Shown here one piece after another: positions 37,194 to 45,823 of a stretch of DNA of 64,000 nt. Source of the DNA: Luteimonas suaedae (lineage in GTDB: Bacteria; Pseudomonadota; Gammaproteobacteria; Xanthomonadales; Xanthomonadaceae); contig NZ_VSSP01000005.1 of the NCBI RefSeq assembly GCF_008312895.1, forward strand, positions 62,001 to 126,000, written 5' to 3'. Made by a program: the position numbers and the translations under genes. The notes under the pieces are model-generated. The model was not told the DNA's origin. It was given only the letters and a program-made list of their open reading frames with translations, and searched no databases. Position 1 is the first letter of the stretch. Every line of letters starts with the position of its first letter.

Positions 37194-37760
37194 ATGCCCG
37201 TCGATCCGACCCCGCTCGCCAACCAACTGTTGATCGCGCTGCCGGCGTTGACCGATCCGAACTTCGCCGGTTCGCTCGCGCTGATCTGCCAGCACGATGC
37301 GGAAGGCGCCATGGGCGTGGTGGTCAACCGGGCGTCGGAGTACACCCTGGGCGAAGTCTTCGAGCAGATGGGGATCGACAGCGACGACGCGCTGCTGCGG
37401 TCGCAGCCGGTCCTGGCTGGCGGTCCCGTGCATCCGGAGCGCGGTTTCGTGATCCACGACGGCAGCCGTGGCTGGGATTCCAGCCTGGCGATCGCCGACG
37501 ACCTGCACGTGACCACCTCGCGCGACGTGCTGGAGGCCATCGCCCGGGGCGAAGGCCCGTCCCGGGTCGCGGTGGCGCTGGGCTGCGCCGGTTGGGGCGC
37601 GGGCCAGCTCGAGCAGGAGCTGACCGAGAACAGCTGGCTGAACGCGCCGGCCGATGCCGAACTGCTGTTCGCGCTGCCGCTGGAGGCGCGCTGGCAGGCG
37701 GCCGCCGGCCGCATCGGCGTCGACATGCAGCGGCTGGCCGACTACGCGGGCCACGCATGA
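37194..37760 (+). CDS. yqgE: YqgE/AlgH family protein
   Basis: A 188-residue member of the UPF0301/AlgH family. It begins [39 protein letters not shown] and has [16 protein letters not shown] and [16 protein letters not shown]. The molecular role is not settled; AlgH was named as an alginate regulator in Pseudomonas. The stop overlaps the ruvX start by four bases, which keeps the widespread yqgE-ruvX-pyrB order. Confidence 0.94.
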   Translation: MPVDPTPLANQLLIALPALTDPNFAGSLALICQHDAEGAMGVVVNRASEYTLGEVFEQMGIDSDDALLRSQPVLAGGPVHPERGFVIHDGSRGWDSSLAIADDLHVTTSRDVLEAIARGEGPSRVAVALGCAGWGAGQLEQELTENSWLNAPADAELLFALPLEARWQAAAGRIGVDMQRLADYAGHA

Positions 37761-38215
37761 GCGCGGTCCGCGCCGACGGTACCGTGCTCGGCTTCGACGT
37801 CGGCGCGCGCCGCATCGGCGTGGCGGTGGGCAGCGGCTTCGGCCACGGCGCGCGCGCGCTGGCGGTGATCGACGTGCACGACGAGCTGCCGGACTGGCGC
37901 AGCATCGACCGGCTGCGTGACGAGTGGCGGCCGGACGTCATGGTGGTGGGCGATCCGATGACGCTCGACGGCGGCGACCAGCCGATCCGCCGGCGTGCCA
38001 GGCACTTCGCCCACGAGCTGCATGCCCGTTACCGCGTGCCGGTGGTGTTGATGGACGAGCGCGCAAGCTCGGTTGAAGCCGCCCAGCGGTTCGCCGTGGA
38101 CCGCGCCGCCGGCCGCCGCCGGCGCCGCGACGCGGCGGCGCTCGATGCGGTGGCAGCGGCGATCATCGTCGAGCGCTGGCTGGCGGCGCCGGACGACGCG
38201 GTGCCGATATCCTAG
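37757..38215 (+). CDS. ruvX: Putative Holliday junction resolvase RuvX/YqgF
   Basis: A 152-residue RNase H-fold nuclease. Its acidic first-strand motif is [15 protein letters not shown], followed by [35 protein letters not shown] and, near the end, [19 protein letters not shown] with the catalytic acidic residue. YqgF proteins act in pre-16S rRNA 5'-end maturation and possibly in recombination. It is coupled to yqgE by an ATGA overlap. The gap to pyrB holds a small palindromic repeat. Confidence 0.94.
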   Translation: MSAVRADGTVLGFDVGARRIGVAVGSGFGHGARALAVIDVHDELPDWRSIDRLRDEWRPDVMVVGDPMTLDGGDQPIRRRARHFAHELHARYRVPVVLMDERASSVEAAQRFAVDRAAGRRRRRDAAALDAVAAAIIVERWLAAPDDAVPIS

Positions 38216-38237
38216 AATTTCCCCGCACTCCTCTCCC

Positions 38238-38304
38238 GTAGAGCGGAGCTTGTTCCGCTGTTCCCGGCCGCCGGAGCCACGTAGCGGAGTGTGCTCTGCT
38301 CTAC
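38238..38304. repeat. GTAGAGCGGAGC paired palindrome, copy 2
   Basis: A 67-base paired element, GTAGAGCGGAGCTTG...GCTCTGCTCTAC, with an internal second GTAGCGGAG. It lies between ruvX and pyrB. The head and inverted tail make it a two-unit form of the short repeat seen singly at 25915. Confidence 0.75.
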
Positions 38305-38350
38305 GGGGCGGAAAGAAGCCGTCCACGATCAAAGGGCATCCCTCCAGCGC

Positions 38351-39304
38351 ATGATTTCGCAAACCGATCCGGAAGGCCGCCTGCGCCACCTGCTGACACT
38401 CGAGCACCTGCCGCGCGAGGTGTTGCTGCGGCTGCTCGATCGCGCCCAGGCAATCATCGACGGCGATATCGGGAGTGCGGCGCTGGCGGGGCGAGCGGTC
38501 TGCACGCTGTTCTTCGAACCGTCCACGCGTACGCGGATGAGCTTCCAGCGCGCGGCGCAACGGCTCGGCGCCGACGTGCTCAACTTCGACGCGTCCACCT
38601 CGTCCACCACCAAGGGCGAGAGCGGCCGCGACACGCTGAAGACGATCGAGGCGATGGGCGTCGACGCCTTCGTGGTCCGCCACCACGAGAACGGCGCGGT
38701 GGCGGCGCTCGCCGCCGCGGCCGGGCCCGGCACCGTCCTGGTCAACGCCGGCGATGGCCGCCATGCGCACCCCACCCAGGGCCTGCTCGACATGCTGACC
38801 CTGCGCCAGGCCCGGGGCACGGACTTCGCGCGACTGAAGATCCTGATCGTCGGCGACGTCAAGCATTCGCGCGTCGCCCGTTCCGACCTGCGCGCGCTGC
38901 GCGCGCTGGGGGTAGGTAGCAGCGGGACCTCGGAGATCCGCGTCTGCGGACCGGCCGCGCTGCTGCCCGACGACGACATGCTGGCCGGGTGCACGGTCGG
39001 CGACGACTTCGACGCTGCGCTCGAGGGCGTCGATGCGGTGATGATGTTGCGCCTGCAGCGTGAGCGCATGGACGAGGGGCTGGTGCCCTCGCTGCAGGCC
39101 TACCACGACGCCTATGGCCTGACCGCGGCACGCCTGCGCCGCGCCGCGCCCGGGGCCGCGGTGCTGCACCCGGGGCCGATGAATCGCGGCGTCGAGATCG
39201 ACGACGAGGTCGCCGACGGGCCGCAGTCGCTGATCCTGCGCCAGGTGGCCAACGGCGTGGCGGTGCGCATGGCCGTGCTGGAGACGCTGCTCGCCGGGCG
39301 TTGA
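38351..39304 (+). CDS. pyrB: Aspartate carbamoyltransferase catalytic subunit
   Basis: It condenses carbamoyl phosphate with aspartate in pyrimidine synthesis. The 317-residue chain has the carbamoyl-phosphate motif FFEPSTRTRMSF at about 54-65, TSSTTKGESGRDTLKTIEAM, the HHENGAV loop, HPTQGLLDMLTL and the C-terminal HPGPMNRGVEIDDEVAD. The last motif and the size fit the class-B type found next to ruvX. No pyrI regulatory chain or dihydroorotase-like partner gene follows. Confidence 0.97.
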   Translation: MISQTDPEGRLRHLLTLEHLPREVLLRLLDRAQAIIDGDIGSAALAGRAVCTLFFEPSTRTRMSFQRAAQRLGADVLNFDASTSSTTKGESGRDTLKTIEAMGVDAFVVRHHENGAVAALAAAAGPGTVLVNAGDGRHAHPTQGLLDMLTLRQARGTDFARLKILIVGDVKHSRVARSDLRALRALGVGSSGTSEIRVCGPAALLPDDDMLAGCTVGDDFDAALEGVDAVMMLRLQRERMDEGLVPSLQAYHDAYGLTAARLRRAAPGAAVLHPGPMNRGVEIDDEVADGPQSLILRQVANGVAVRMAVLETLLAGR

Positions 39305-39330
39305 GCTGCGTCGCCGACCGATCCCGATCC

Positions 39331-39585
39331 GTAGGAGCGCGCCATGCGCGCGATGCCGCGGGTATTTCGCCGCCACGGGGTTCCGATCGCCGGCGCGCCT
39401 TCCGGCTCGCGCCAGGAGCCCGATGATGGCCAAGACCGGAACCGCCGTCGGCATCGCACGCGCGGGCGCATGGCGATGGTCGCGCGGCGCAGCGGTCAAG
39501 CGGGCGATGTTGGCATCTTCCCAAGGCGCCGAACGTGGCTGGGGCCGATGCGTCACGCGGCATCGCGCGCATGGCGCGCTCCTAC
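39331..39585. repeat. REPIN-like GTAG palindromic element, long copy G
   Basis: A 255-base element. The terminal arms match the other copies (GTAGGAGCGCGCCATGCGCG; CATGGCGCGCTCCTAC), but the core is about 110 bases longer and largely unrelated. It could be two elements that lost their internal ends, or an insertion into one. It fills most of the convergent gap between pyrB and the esterase gene. Confidence 0.83.
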
Positions 39586-39596
39586 GGGGGAGGTCG

Positions 39597-40445
39597 TCAA
39601 TGCCGGCGCTGGGCGAACATCCATTGCCAGAGCTCCGGCGTCGCATACGCCGGATCCCAGCTGTTGTGGTTGGCGTCCGGAAACTCGGTGTAGCGCGCAT
39701 CCGCCGCATCGGCGGCTTCCAGTGCAGCAGCCATGCGCCGTGATTGCTCCGGCAGGACCAGGTCGTCCAGGGCGCCATGGAAGATCCAGGTGGGGACATC
39801 GCGCAGGCGCTGCGCCGCGGCGGCGTACGGATCGGCTTCGCCGGCCACGGCCTCGACCTGCAGGGACGGGCGCTGTGGCGGCGCGTCGAGACCGCCGCAG
39901 ACCGGCGCGATCGCGGCGAATCGACGCGGCTGCGCCAAGGCCAGTTCCCAGGTGCCGTAACCGCCCATCGAGATCCCGGTCAGGTAGGTACGGTCGCGGT
40001 CGCCATCGAATTCGGCGGTCGCCGCCTCCAGCGCCGCCCAGGCGATCGCGGCGCTGTCGCTCCATTCGGTGTTCGCCGGCGCCTGCGGGAATACCACGAT
40101 CGCCGGGAAGTCGTCGGCATGGCGGCGGACGTGCGGGCCGAGCCCGACCTGGGTCGGCTTGTCGCCGTCGCTGCCGCGCTCGCCGGAGCCGTGCAGGAAC
40201 AGGATCACCGGCGGCCGCTCGCCGCCGGCGCTGCGCGCGGGCACGAAGACCCGGTAGGCGTGGCGTTGTCCGCCGACTTCCACCGCGCGCTCGAGAAAGC
40301 GCCCACGGTCGGGCGCCGGGTCGTCGGCGCAGGCCGCGAGCGGGGCGATCAGCGCGGAGGCCGCCAGCAGGGCGGCGAGGGCGCCGCCGGCGCGTTGGGC
40401 GGATGTCGTCTGGGAATCCAGGGTCATGGGAGTCACCATGTTCAT
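39597..40445 (-). CDS. Lipoprotein-like carboxylesterase (alpha/beta hydrolase, prolyl oligopeptidase-like)
   Basis: A 282-residue exported hydrolase. The N-terminus has a hydrophobic stretch ending LAAC (ALLAASALIAPLAAC), a likely lipobox. The catalytic domain has the HGSGERGSD oxyanion loop, nucleophile elbow GISMGGYGTWELA, aspartate in FHGALDDLVLP and histidine in DANHNSWD. This is the pattern of PHB-depolymerase/phospholipase-like esterases. Three candidate ATGs (40445, 40439, 40427) are in frame with no clear ribosome site; the first is given. The substrate is unknown. Confidence 0.87.
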   Translation of the reverse strand: MNMVTPMTLDSQTTSAQRAGGALAALLAASALIAPLAACADDPAPDRGRFLERAVEVGGQRHAYRVFVPARSAGGERPPVILFLHGSGERGSDGDKPTQVGLGPHVRRHADDFPAIVVFPQAPANTEWSDSAAIAWAALEAATAEFDGDRDRTYLTGISMGGYGTWELALAQPRRFAAIAPVCGGLDAPPQRPSLQVEAVAGEADPYAAAAQRLRDVPTWIFHGALDDLVLPEQSRRMAAALEAADAADARYTEFPDANHNSWDPAYATPELWQWMFAQRRH

Positions 40446-40544
40446 TCGGGTCCGGCCGGGCGGGGGAGGGCGTTGACCGGTTGCGACGCCGGCCGTCGGT
40501 CGCAATGACACGATACCGCCGCCGGGGCCGCCTGTGGCATCGCG

Positions 40545-41906
40545 TCAGCGCAGCAGGATGAGCGTCGCCAGGCCCAGGAAGCTGAAGAAGCCCATGATGT
40601 CGGTGACTGCGGTGACCACCACCGTGCCGGCGACCGCCGGGTCGATCCGCATCCGCCGCAGCAACAGCGGTAGCAGCACGCCGGCGAGCGCGGCGGAACT
40701 GACGTTGATCACCAGGGCCGCGGCGATGACCAGCGACAGCAACCAGTCGTGGAACCAGAAGTAGGCGACCGTCCCTACCAGCGCGCCGATCAACAGCCCG
40801 TTGATCAGCGCCACGCGCGACTCCTTCCACAGCAGGATGCCGGCGTTGCTGGCGCCCACCTGGCCCAGCGCCAGGCCGCGCACCATCAGGGTCAGCACCT
40901 GCACGCCGGCGTTGCCGCCGATGCCGGCGACGATCGGCATCAGCACCGCCAGCGCGACGACCTGTTCGATCGTCGCCTCGAAGCGGCCGATCACGAACGC
41001 CGCCATGAACGCGGTCAGCAGGTTGATGCCCAGCCACACCACGCGGCCGCGCACGGCGCGCCGGATCGGCGAGAACAGGTCCTCCTCCTCGTCTAGGCCG
41101 GCGGCGCTCAGCGCCTGGTGCTCGGCCTGCTCGCGGATGATGTCGACCACGTCGTCGATGGTGATGCGGCCGAGCAGGAAATTGCCGTCGTCGACCACCG
41201 GCGCCGAGACCCAGTCATGGTCGGAGAACTGGCGCGCCACTTCCTGCGCGGACTGGTTGACGTGGAGCGCGGTCAGGCCGTCGTCGATCAGCTGGTTGAG
41301 GGGCATGTTCGGCTCGCAGGTCACCAGGTCCTGCAGTGCCACCCAGCCCATCAGCTGGTGGCGGCGGTTGACCACGTAGAGGTGGTCGGTGTGCTCGGGC
41401 AGCTCGCCGCGCAGGCGCAGGTAGCGCAGTACCACGTCGACCGAGGTGTCGGCGCGCACCGTCACCACGTCCGGGTTCATCAGGCGGCCGGCGGTATCCT
41501 CCTCGTAGGAAAGCACCTGCTCCAGGCGTTCGCGGTTCTCGCGCGCCATCGACTTGAGCACCTCGTCGATGACCGTGTCCGGCAGGTCATCGACCAGGTC
41601 GGCGAGGTCGTCGATGTCGAGGTCCTCGACCGCGGCGACGATCTCGTCCGGATCCATGTCCGCGATCAGGCTCTCGCGCACCTCGTCGCCGACGTGGACC
41701 AGCACCTCGCCGTCGTCCTCGGGATCGACCAGGCCCCACAGCACCATGCGCTTGGCATGCGGCAACGATTCGAGCAGGTTGCCGATCTCGGCGGGCGAGA
41801 GCGTGTTGACCAGGCGCCGCACGGGGCCGAGACGGCCGCTGTCGAGCGCGTCGGAGAGCAGACGCAACTGGCGCGCGGTCTTGTCGTGGCGGGCGGCTTC
41901 GGCCAT
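40545..41906 (-). CDS. mgtE: Magnesium transporter MgtE
   Basis: A 453-residue Mg2+ channel with the MgtE layout. A cytosolic N domain (about 1-130) is rich in acidic residues (DLDIDDLADLVDDLPD). It is followed by two CBS domains (about 135-255; LYVVNRRHQLMGWV, GNFLLGRITIDDVVDII), then five membrane helices with GIGGNAGVQVLTLMVRGLALGQV, the signature next to the pore. CBS and N domains close the channel when Mg2+ is high. It lies at the end of the ptsH-ptsI group, separated by repeat DNA, as in related genomes. Confidence 0.96.
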   Translation of the reverse strand: MAEAARHDKTARQLRLLSDALDSGRLGPVRRLVNTLSPAEIGNLLESLPHAKRMVLWGLVDPEDDGEVLVHVGDEVRESLIADMDPDEIVAAVEDLDIDDLADLVDDLPDTVIDEVLKSMARENRERLEQVLSYEEDTAGRLMNPDVVTVRADTSVDVVLRYLRLRGELPEHTDHLYVVNRRHQLMGWVALQDLVTCEPNMPLNQLIDDGLTALHVNQSAQEVARQFSDHDWVSAPVVDDGNFLLGRITIDDVVDIIREQAEHQALSAAGLDEEEDLFSPIRRAVRGRVVWLGINLLTAFMAAFVIGRFEATIEQVVALAVLMPIVAGIGGNAGVQVLTLMVRGLALGQVGASNAGILLWKESRVALINGLLIGALVGTVAYFWFHDWLLSLVIAAALVINVSSAALAGVLLPLLLRRMRIDPAVAGTVVVTAVTDIMGFFSFLGLATLILLR

Positions 41907-42022
41907 GCGGTTCTTCCGTTGGCGCGTCGTGCCCCCAGAGGCGCGACAGGGTCAGGTGTTCATGCGCGCATTATCGCCGCTGCGCCCGGATATGCCCACC
42001 CTGGATCGCACGTCGCCGCCCC

Positions 42023-42138
42023 GTAGAGGCGGAGCTTGGTCCGCTGCTCTCGGCTCCGGAGCCCACCTGGCCGAGCAAGTTCTGCGCTACAAGAGCGACG
42101 GCCCTGGAGCCGCCGTGGCGAAGCTTGCTCCGCTCTAC
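42023..42138. repeat. GTAGAGGCGGAGC paired palindrome, copy 3
   Basis: A 116-base element with head GTAGAGGCGGAGCTTGGTCC and inverted tail AAGCTTGCTCCGCTCTAC. It contains an internal GCGCTAC and lies between mgtE and ptsI. It is a larger form of the 25915 and 38238 elements. It is palindromic enough to affect transcript passage from ptsI into mgtE. Confidence 0.72.
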
Positions 42139-42171
42139 GCAAGGAAAGGGCGGACGCCGTGCGCCTGGCGG

Positions 42172-43890
42172 TTATCGTCGTGCCGCGGCCAGCCACTTCT
42201 CGATGCCGGCGCGGTCGCGCGCGCGCAGCAGGGCCGGCGCCTGCGCACGCAGGCGGCCGAGGTCGAGCCCGCGGATCGCGCGCCGTACTTCCAGCAGCGT
42301 GCCCGGGTGCAGGCTCAGTTCCTCCAGGCCCAATGCCAGCAACAGAGGAGTGAAGGCGGGATCCCCGGCCATCTCGCCGCAGACCGCCACCGGCTTGCGG
42401 CGCGCCTTGGCGGTGCGGATCACGTTGCGCAGCAGGCGCATCATCGCCGGATGCAGCGGATGGTAGAGCTCGCCCAGCGCCTCGTTGTTGCGGTCGGCCG
42501 CCAGCAGGTACTGGGTCAGGTCGTTGGTGCCCACCGAGATGAAGTCCACCGCGCCGATGAAGGTCGGCAGCGCGATCGCCGCGGCCGGCACTTCGATCAT
42601 CGCCCCGAGGGGGATGTGTTCCGCGACCTCGTAGCCCCCGCTGCGCAGGTCGCGCGTGACACGCGTGATCAGGCCGGCGACCGCCAGGAGCTCGGCGCGC
42701 TCGGTGACCATCGGGACCAGGATCCGCAGCGGGCCGTAGCCGGACGCGCGCAGGATCGCGCGCAGCTGGCTGACGAACACCTCCTCGCGTGACAGCGACA
42801 GGCGCACGCCGCGGCAACCCATCGCCGGGTTCGGTTCCCGCGGCAGGGTCAGGCCGCTGCGGTCGCTCTTGTCGGCACCGAGATCGAGCGTGCGGATCGT
42901 CACCATGCGCCCGGTCATGCCGAGCACGGCGTCGCGGTAGGCGCGGAACTGCTCTTCCTCGTCGGGCAGGCCTTCGCGCTGCAGGAACAGGAATTCGGTG
43001 CGGTACAGGCCGATGCCGGCCGCGCCGAGCGCGTGCGATTCGGCCACGTCCTCGCGTGATTCGGCGTTGGCGTAGAGCCTGATGTCGACGCCGTCGAGGG
43101 TGCGGGTCGGCTCGCGCCGCAGGCGGTGGAGCTGCTTGCGTTCGCGTCGCTCCTCGCGCACGCGGGCGCGGTAGGCGCGCAGGTCGGCCGCGTTCGGCTC
43201 CACCACCACCTGGCCGCCGGCGCCGTCCACGGCGACCACGTCGCCGTCGTTGATCTGTTGCAGCGCCTCGGGTGCGCCGACCACCAGCGGCAGGTGCAGG
43301 CTGCGGGCGAGGATGGCGCTGTGCGACAGCATGCTGCCGCCGGCGGTGATCACCGCCAGCACGCCTTGCGACTGCAACTGCACCAGTTCCGAGGGCCCCA
43401 CGTTGTCGGTGACCAGGATCTCGCCGGCGACGCCCTGCAGCTCCGCCTCGCGGCTGTGCAGCGCCGCATGCAGGCGCCCGACGACGTGGTCGATGTCCTC
43501 CAGGCGACTGCGGAAATAGGCGTCGTCCATCCCCTGGAACACGCCGGCCAGGCGGTCGCGGTGCAGGCGCAGGGCGTAGTCGGCGCTGTAGCGGCCCTTG
43601 CGGATCAGGTCGTCCAGGCCCTGCAGCAGTTCCGGGTCGTCGAGCAGCAGTGCATGCAGGTCGACGAACTCGCCGACCTCGTGCGCGAGTGCGCCGTGCA
43701 GGCGTTCGCGCAGGCCGCGCAGTTCGCCGCGGACCTGCGTGATCGCGTCGTGCAGGCGCGTGAGTTCCGCCTCGACGGCATCGGCGCGGATGTGTTCTTC
43801 GGAGACCTCCAGGGCGTGCGGCAGACGGATCCGGGCACGGCCGAGGGCATTGCCCCGGGATGCGCCGTGACCGGAAAACGTCCGGCGCAT
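42172..43890 (-). CDS. ptsI: Phosphoenolpyruvate-protein phosphotransferase (PTS enzyme I)
   Basis: It takes phosphate from PEP and passes it to HPr. The 572-residue protein has the phospho-histidine motif GGSMLSHSAILARSL at about residue 190, the PEP site GLYRTEFLFLQRE, MGCRGVRLSLSREE, GAMIEVPAAAI, FISVGTNDLTQYLLAADRNN and the catalytic cysteine in VAVCGEMAGD. It has no N-terminal GAF domain, so it is EI rather than the nitrogen-type EI(Ntr). It lies downstream of ptsH; no sugar permease gene is in the window. Confidence 0.96.
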   Translation of the reverse strand: MRRTFSGHGASRGNALGRARIRLPHALEVSEEHIRADAVEAELTRLHDAITQVRGELRGLRERLHGALAHEVGEFVDLHALLLDDPELLQGLDDLIRKGRYSADYALRLHRDRLAGVFQGMDDAYFRSRLEDIDHVVGRLHAALHSREAELQGVAGEILVTDNVGPSELVQLQSQGVLAVITAGGSMLSHSAILARSLHLPLVVGAPEALQQINDGDVVAVDGAGGQVVVEPNAADLRAYRARVREERRERKQLHRLRREPTRTLDGVDIRLYANAESREDVAESHALGAAGIGLYRTEFLFLQREGLPDEEEQFRAYRDAVLGMTGRMVTIRTLDLGADKSDRSGLTLPREPNPAMGCRGVRLSLSREEVFVSQLRAILRASGYGPLRILVPMVTERAELLAVAGLITRVTRDLRSGGYEVAEHIPLGAMIEVPAAAIALPTFIGAVDFISVGTNDLTQYLLAADRNNEALGELYHPLHPAMMRLLRNVIRTAKARRKPVAVCGEMAGDPAFTPLLLALGLEELSLHPGTLLEVRRAIRGLDLGRLRAQAPALLRARDRAGIEKWLAAARR

Positions 43891-43993
43891 CAGGGTCTGT
43901 TAACGCTTATGGCGCACGCCGCGCCGGGTCTGCGGGCGCGCGGGGCAAGGAAGAACGAGGGCGCGTATGTCGATTCCATCAGCATTGACAGGC

Positions 43994-44263
43994 CTAGCTG
44001 TCCTCATCGAACCGTCGTTCGAACAGCGACGTCACCGCCTCGACCGCCGCCGCCTCGTCCTCGCCCTCGACCCGCAGCACCACCGGCGTGCCGGGGCCGG
44101 CCGCCAGCAGCATCACGCCCATGATGCTCTTGGCATTGACCTCGCGGCCCTTGGCGTTGAGGGTGGCGTTGCAGCGGAACGCCGACAGCACCTGCACCAG
44201 CTTGGCGGTGGCGCGCGCGTGCAGGCCGAGGCGGTTGGAGACCACCAGTTCGCGTTCGATCAT
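43994..44263 (-). CDS. ptsH: Phosphocarrier protein HPr
   Basis: An 89-residue HPr. The active histidine is His15 in NRLGLHARATAKLVQ. The regulatory serine region AKSIMGVMLLAAGPGT carries the Ser that HPr kinase phosphorylates, consistent with hprK nearby. It passes phosphate from EI to the EIIA proteins. The ATG at 44263 gives the standard N-terminus (MIERELVVSN); an 18-residue longer frame is not homologous. Confidence 0.96.
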   Translation of the reverse strand: MIERELVVSNRLGLHARATAKLVQVLSAFRCNATLNAKGREVNAKSIMGVMLLAAGPGTPVVLRVEGEDEAAAVEAVTSLFERRFDEDS

Positions 44264-44344
44264 GTCCGGCCTCCGTCGCTTCCGGTCGGTCGCCGGACAT
44301 CCGTTCCCGATGCGCACGCGGCGCCGCCCGTGGTCGCGCAGGAT

Positions 44345-44737
44345 TCAGGCGTCGTCATGGATCACCCCGTTGCGCGCGCCCGCGGCGGCGACCGCCGGTA
44401 GTTCGTCCAGGCCCAGCTCGGCGTAGTTCATGACCCGCAGCAGCATCGGCAGGTTGAGCGCGGACACGCGCCGCGCCGGGGTGCCCAGCCGTGCCAGCTT
44501 CGCCGCCAGGTTGCTCGGCGTGGCGCCGTAGAGGTCGGTCAGGATCAACACGCCCTGGCCATCGTCGACCCGGCGCATCGCAGCGCTGGCCTGCGGCAGG
44601 ATCGCGTCCGGATCGGCCTCGAACGGCACCTCGAACGCCTCCGCCTTCAGCGGCAGGTTGCGCAGCATGCCCCGCACCACCGCGATCAGGGCGGTGCCGA
44701 TGCCTTCATGGGTCACGAGCAGGAGTCCGACGGCCAT
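44345..44737 (-). CDS. PTS EIIA component, mannose type (regulatory)
   Basis: A 130-residue EIIA(Man)-fold protein: GLLLVTHEGIGTALIAV with the phospho-histidine at His10, then GVLILTDLYGATPSNLAAKL and LNLPMLLRVMNYAEL. There is no EIIB, EIIC or EIID partner beside it, so it is probably a signalling phospho-acceptor from HPr, as in other proteobacteria with incomplete PTSs. It lies 81 bases upstream of ptsH on the same strand. Confidence 0.92.
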   Translation of the reverse strand: MAVGLLLVTHEGIGTALIAVVRGMLRNLPLKAEAFEVPFEADPDAILPQASAAMRRVDDGQGVLILTDLYGATPSNLAAKLARLGTPARRVSALNLPMLLRVMNYAELGLDELPAVAAAGARNGVIHDDA

Positions 44738-44809
44738 GCCGACAACTTAGCAGAGGCGGGTGACGGGCAGGAAGCGGCCGCGCGCAATGAACCGTTGCGG
44801 CCGGTGGCC

Positions 44810-44942
44810 GTAGGAGCGCGCGATGCCGCGGGTGTCGGCCGGATCCGGTGGATGCCGCGATTCCGGACCGGCAGGCGCGCCGGTCGCCGCAATTCGCGGG
44901 CGGCACAACGCCCGCGGCATCGCGCGCATGGCGCGCTCCTAC
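44810..44942. repeat. REPIN-like GTAG palindromic element, copy H
   Basis: A 133-base copy. The left arm has lost about 9 bases (GTAGGAGCGCGCGATGCCGCGGG lacks the CCATGCGCG segment), while the right arm is complete. It lies between rapZ and the EIIA(Man) gene and ends five bases before the rapZ stop codon. Confidence 0.87.
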
Positions 44943-44947
44943 GGGCC

Positions 44948-45823
44948 CTAGTCCAGTTCGCGGTGGAACGTCGCCACGTCCTCCCAGCCGTGCTCGCGCG
45001 CGTGCCGGGCCATCTTCTCGGCAAGGTAGACCGAACGGTGGCGGCCGCCGCTGCAGCCGAATGCGACGGTGATGTAGCTGCGCGTATCCGAGCGCATGCG
45101 CGGCAGCCAGTGGTCGAGGAACGCGGCGACCTGCGCGTAGTATTCGGCGACGTCGGGCTGCTCGTCCATGTGTTCGCGCACCGCGGCGTCGCGCCCCGAC
45201 AGCGGGCGCAGGCGCGGATCCCAGTGCGGGTTGGGCAGGCCGCGGGTGTCGAACACGAAGTCGGCGTCGGGCGGCACGCCGCGGCGATAGGCGAACGACT
45301 CGAACAGCAGCGACGGCGAGCTGTCGAGGGCGAGCCCGAGTTCGGTGATCACCCGCCTGCGCAGCTGGTGGACATTGAGTTCGCTGGTATCGATCACGTC
45401 ATCGGCGAGCGAGCGCAGCGGCTTGAGCACCTGGCGCTCGAGCGCGATCGCGTCGGCCAGCGCCAAGCCGACGTGGCTGAGCGGATGGCGACGGCGGGTG
45501 TCGGCGTAGCGCTTGAGCAGCACCGTGTCGGCGGTGTCGAAGAAGATGAGCTTGGGATCGAAGCCGAGTCCCGCCACCGCCGACAGCCATTCCGGAATGT
45601 TGGCCAGATCGCGGTGGCGGTTGCGCACGTCGATGCCGACCGCGAGCTTCTGCGGCGAGCCGTCGCCGCTGCCGAGGCTGCGTACGAAGTGCGGCAGCAG
45701 GTCGGCCGGCAGATTGTCGGTGCAATAGAAGCCAAGGTCCTCGAACGTGTTCAGCGCCACCGACTTGCCGCTGCCGGACATGCCGGTGACGATCAGCAGG
45801 GTGGGCGGAGCGACCGTGGTCAT
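44948..45823 (-). CDS. rapZ: RNase adapter protein RapZ
   Basis: A 291-residue nucleotide-binding protein that in enterics senses glucosamine-6-phosphate and directs RNase E to the GlmZ small RNA. It has Walker [10 protein letters not shown] at about residues 13-21, RFSETRR-like basic loops ([10 protein letters not shown]), RSYAYRRG-type [24 protein letters not shown], and the C-terminal [13 protein letters not shown]. The start overlaps hprK by four bases. Whether a GlmZ-type RNA exists in this group is not known from the sequence. Confidence 0.95.
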   Translation of the reverse strand: MTTVAPPTLLIVTGMSGSGKSVALNTFEDLGFYCTDNLPADLLPHFVRSLGSGDGSPQKLAVGIDVRNRHRDLANIPEWLSAVAGLGFDPKLIFFDTADTVLLKRYADTRRRHPLSHVGLALADAIALERQVLKPLRSLADDVIDTSELNVHQLRRRVITELGLALDSSPSLLFESFAYRRGVPPDADFVFDTRGLPNPHWDPRLRPLSGRDAAVREHMDEQPDVAEYYAQVAAFLDHWLPRMRSDTRSYITVAFGCSGGRHRSVYLAEKMARHAREHGWEDVATFHRELD

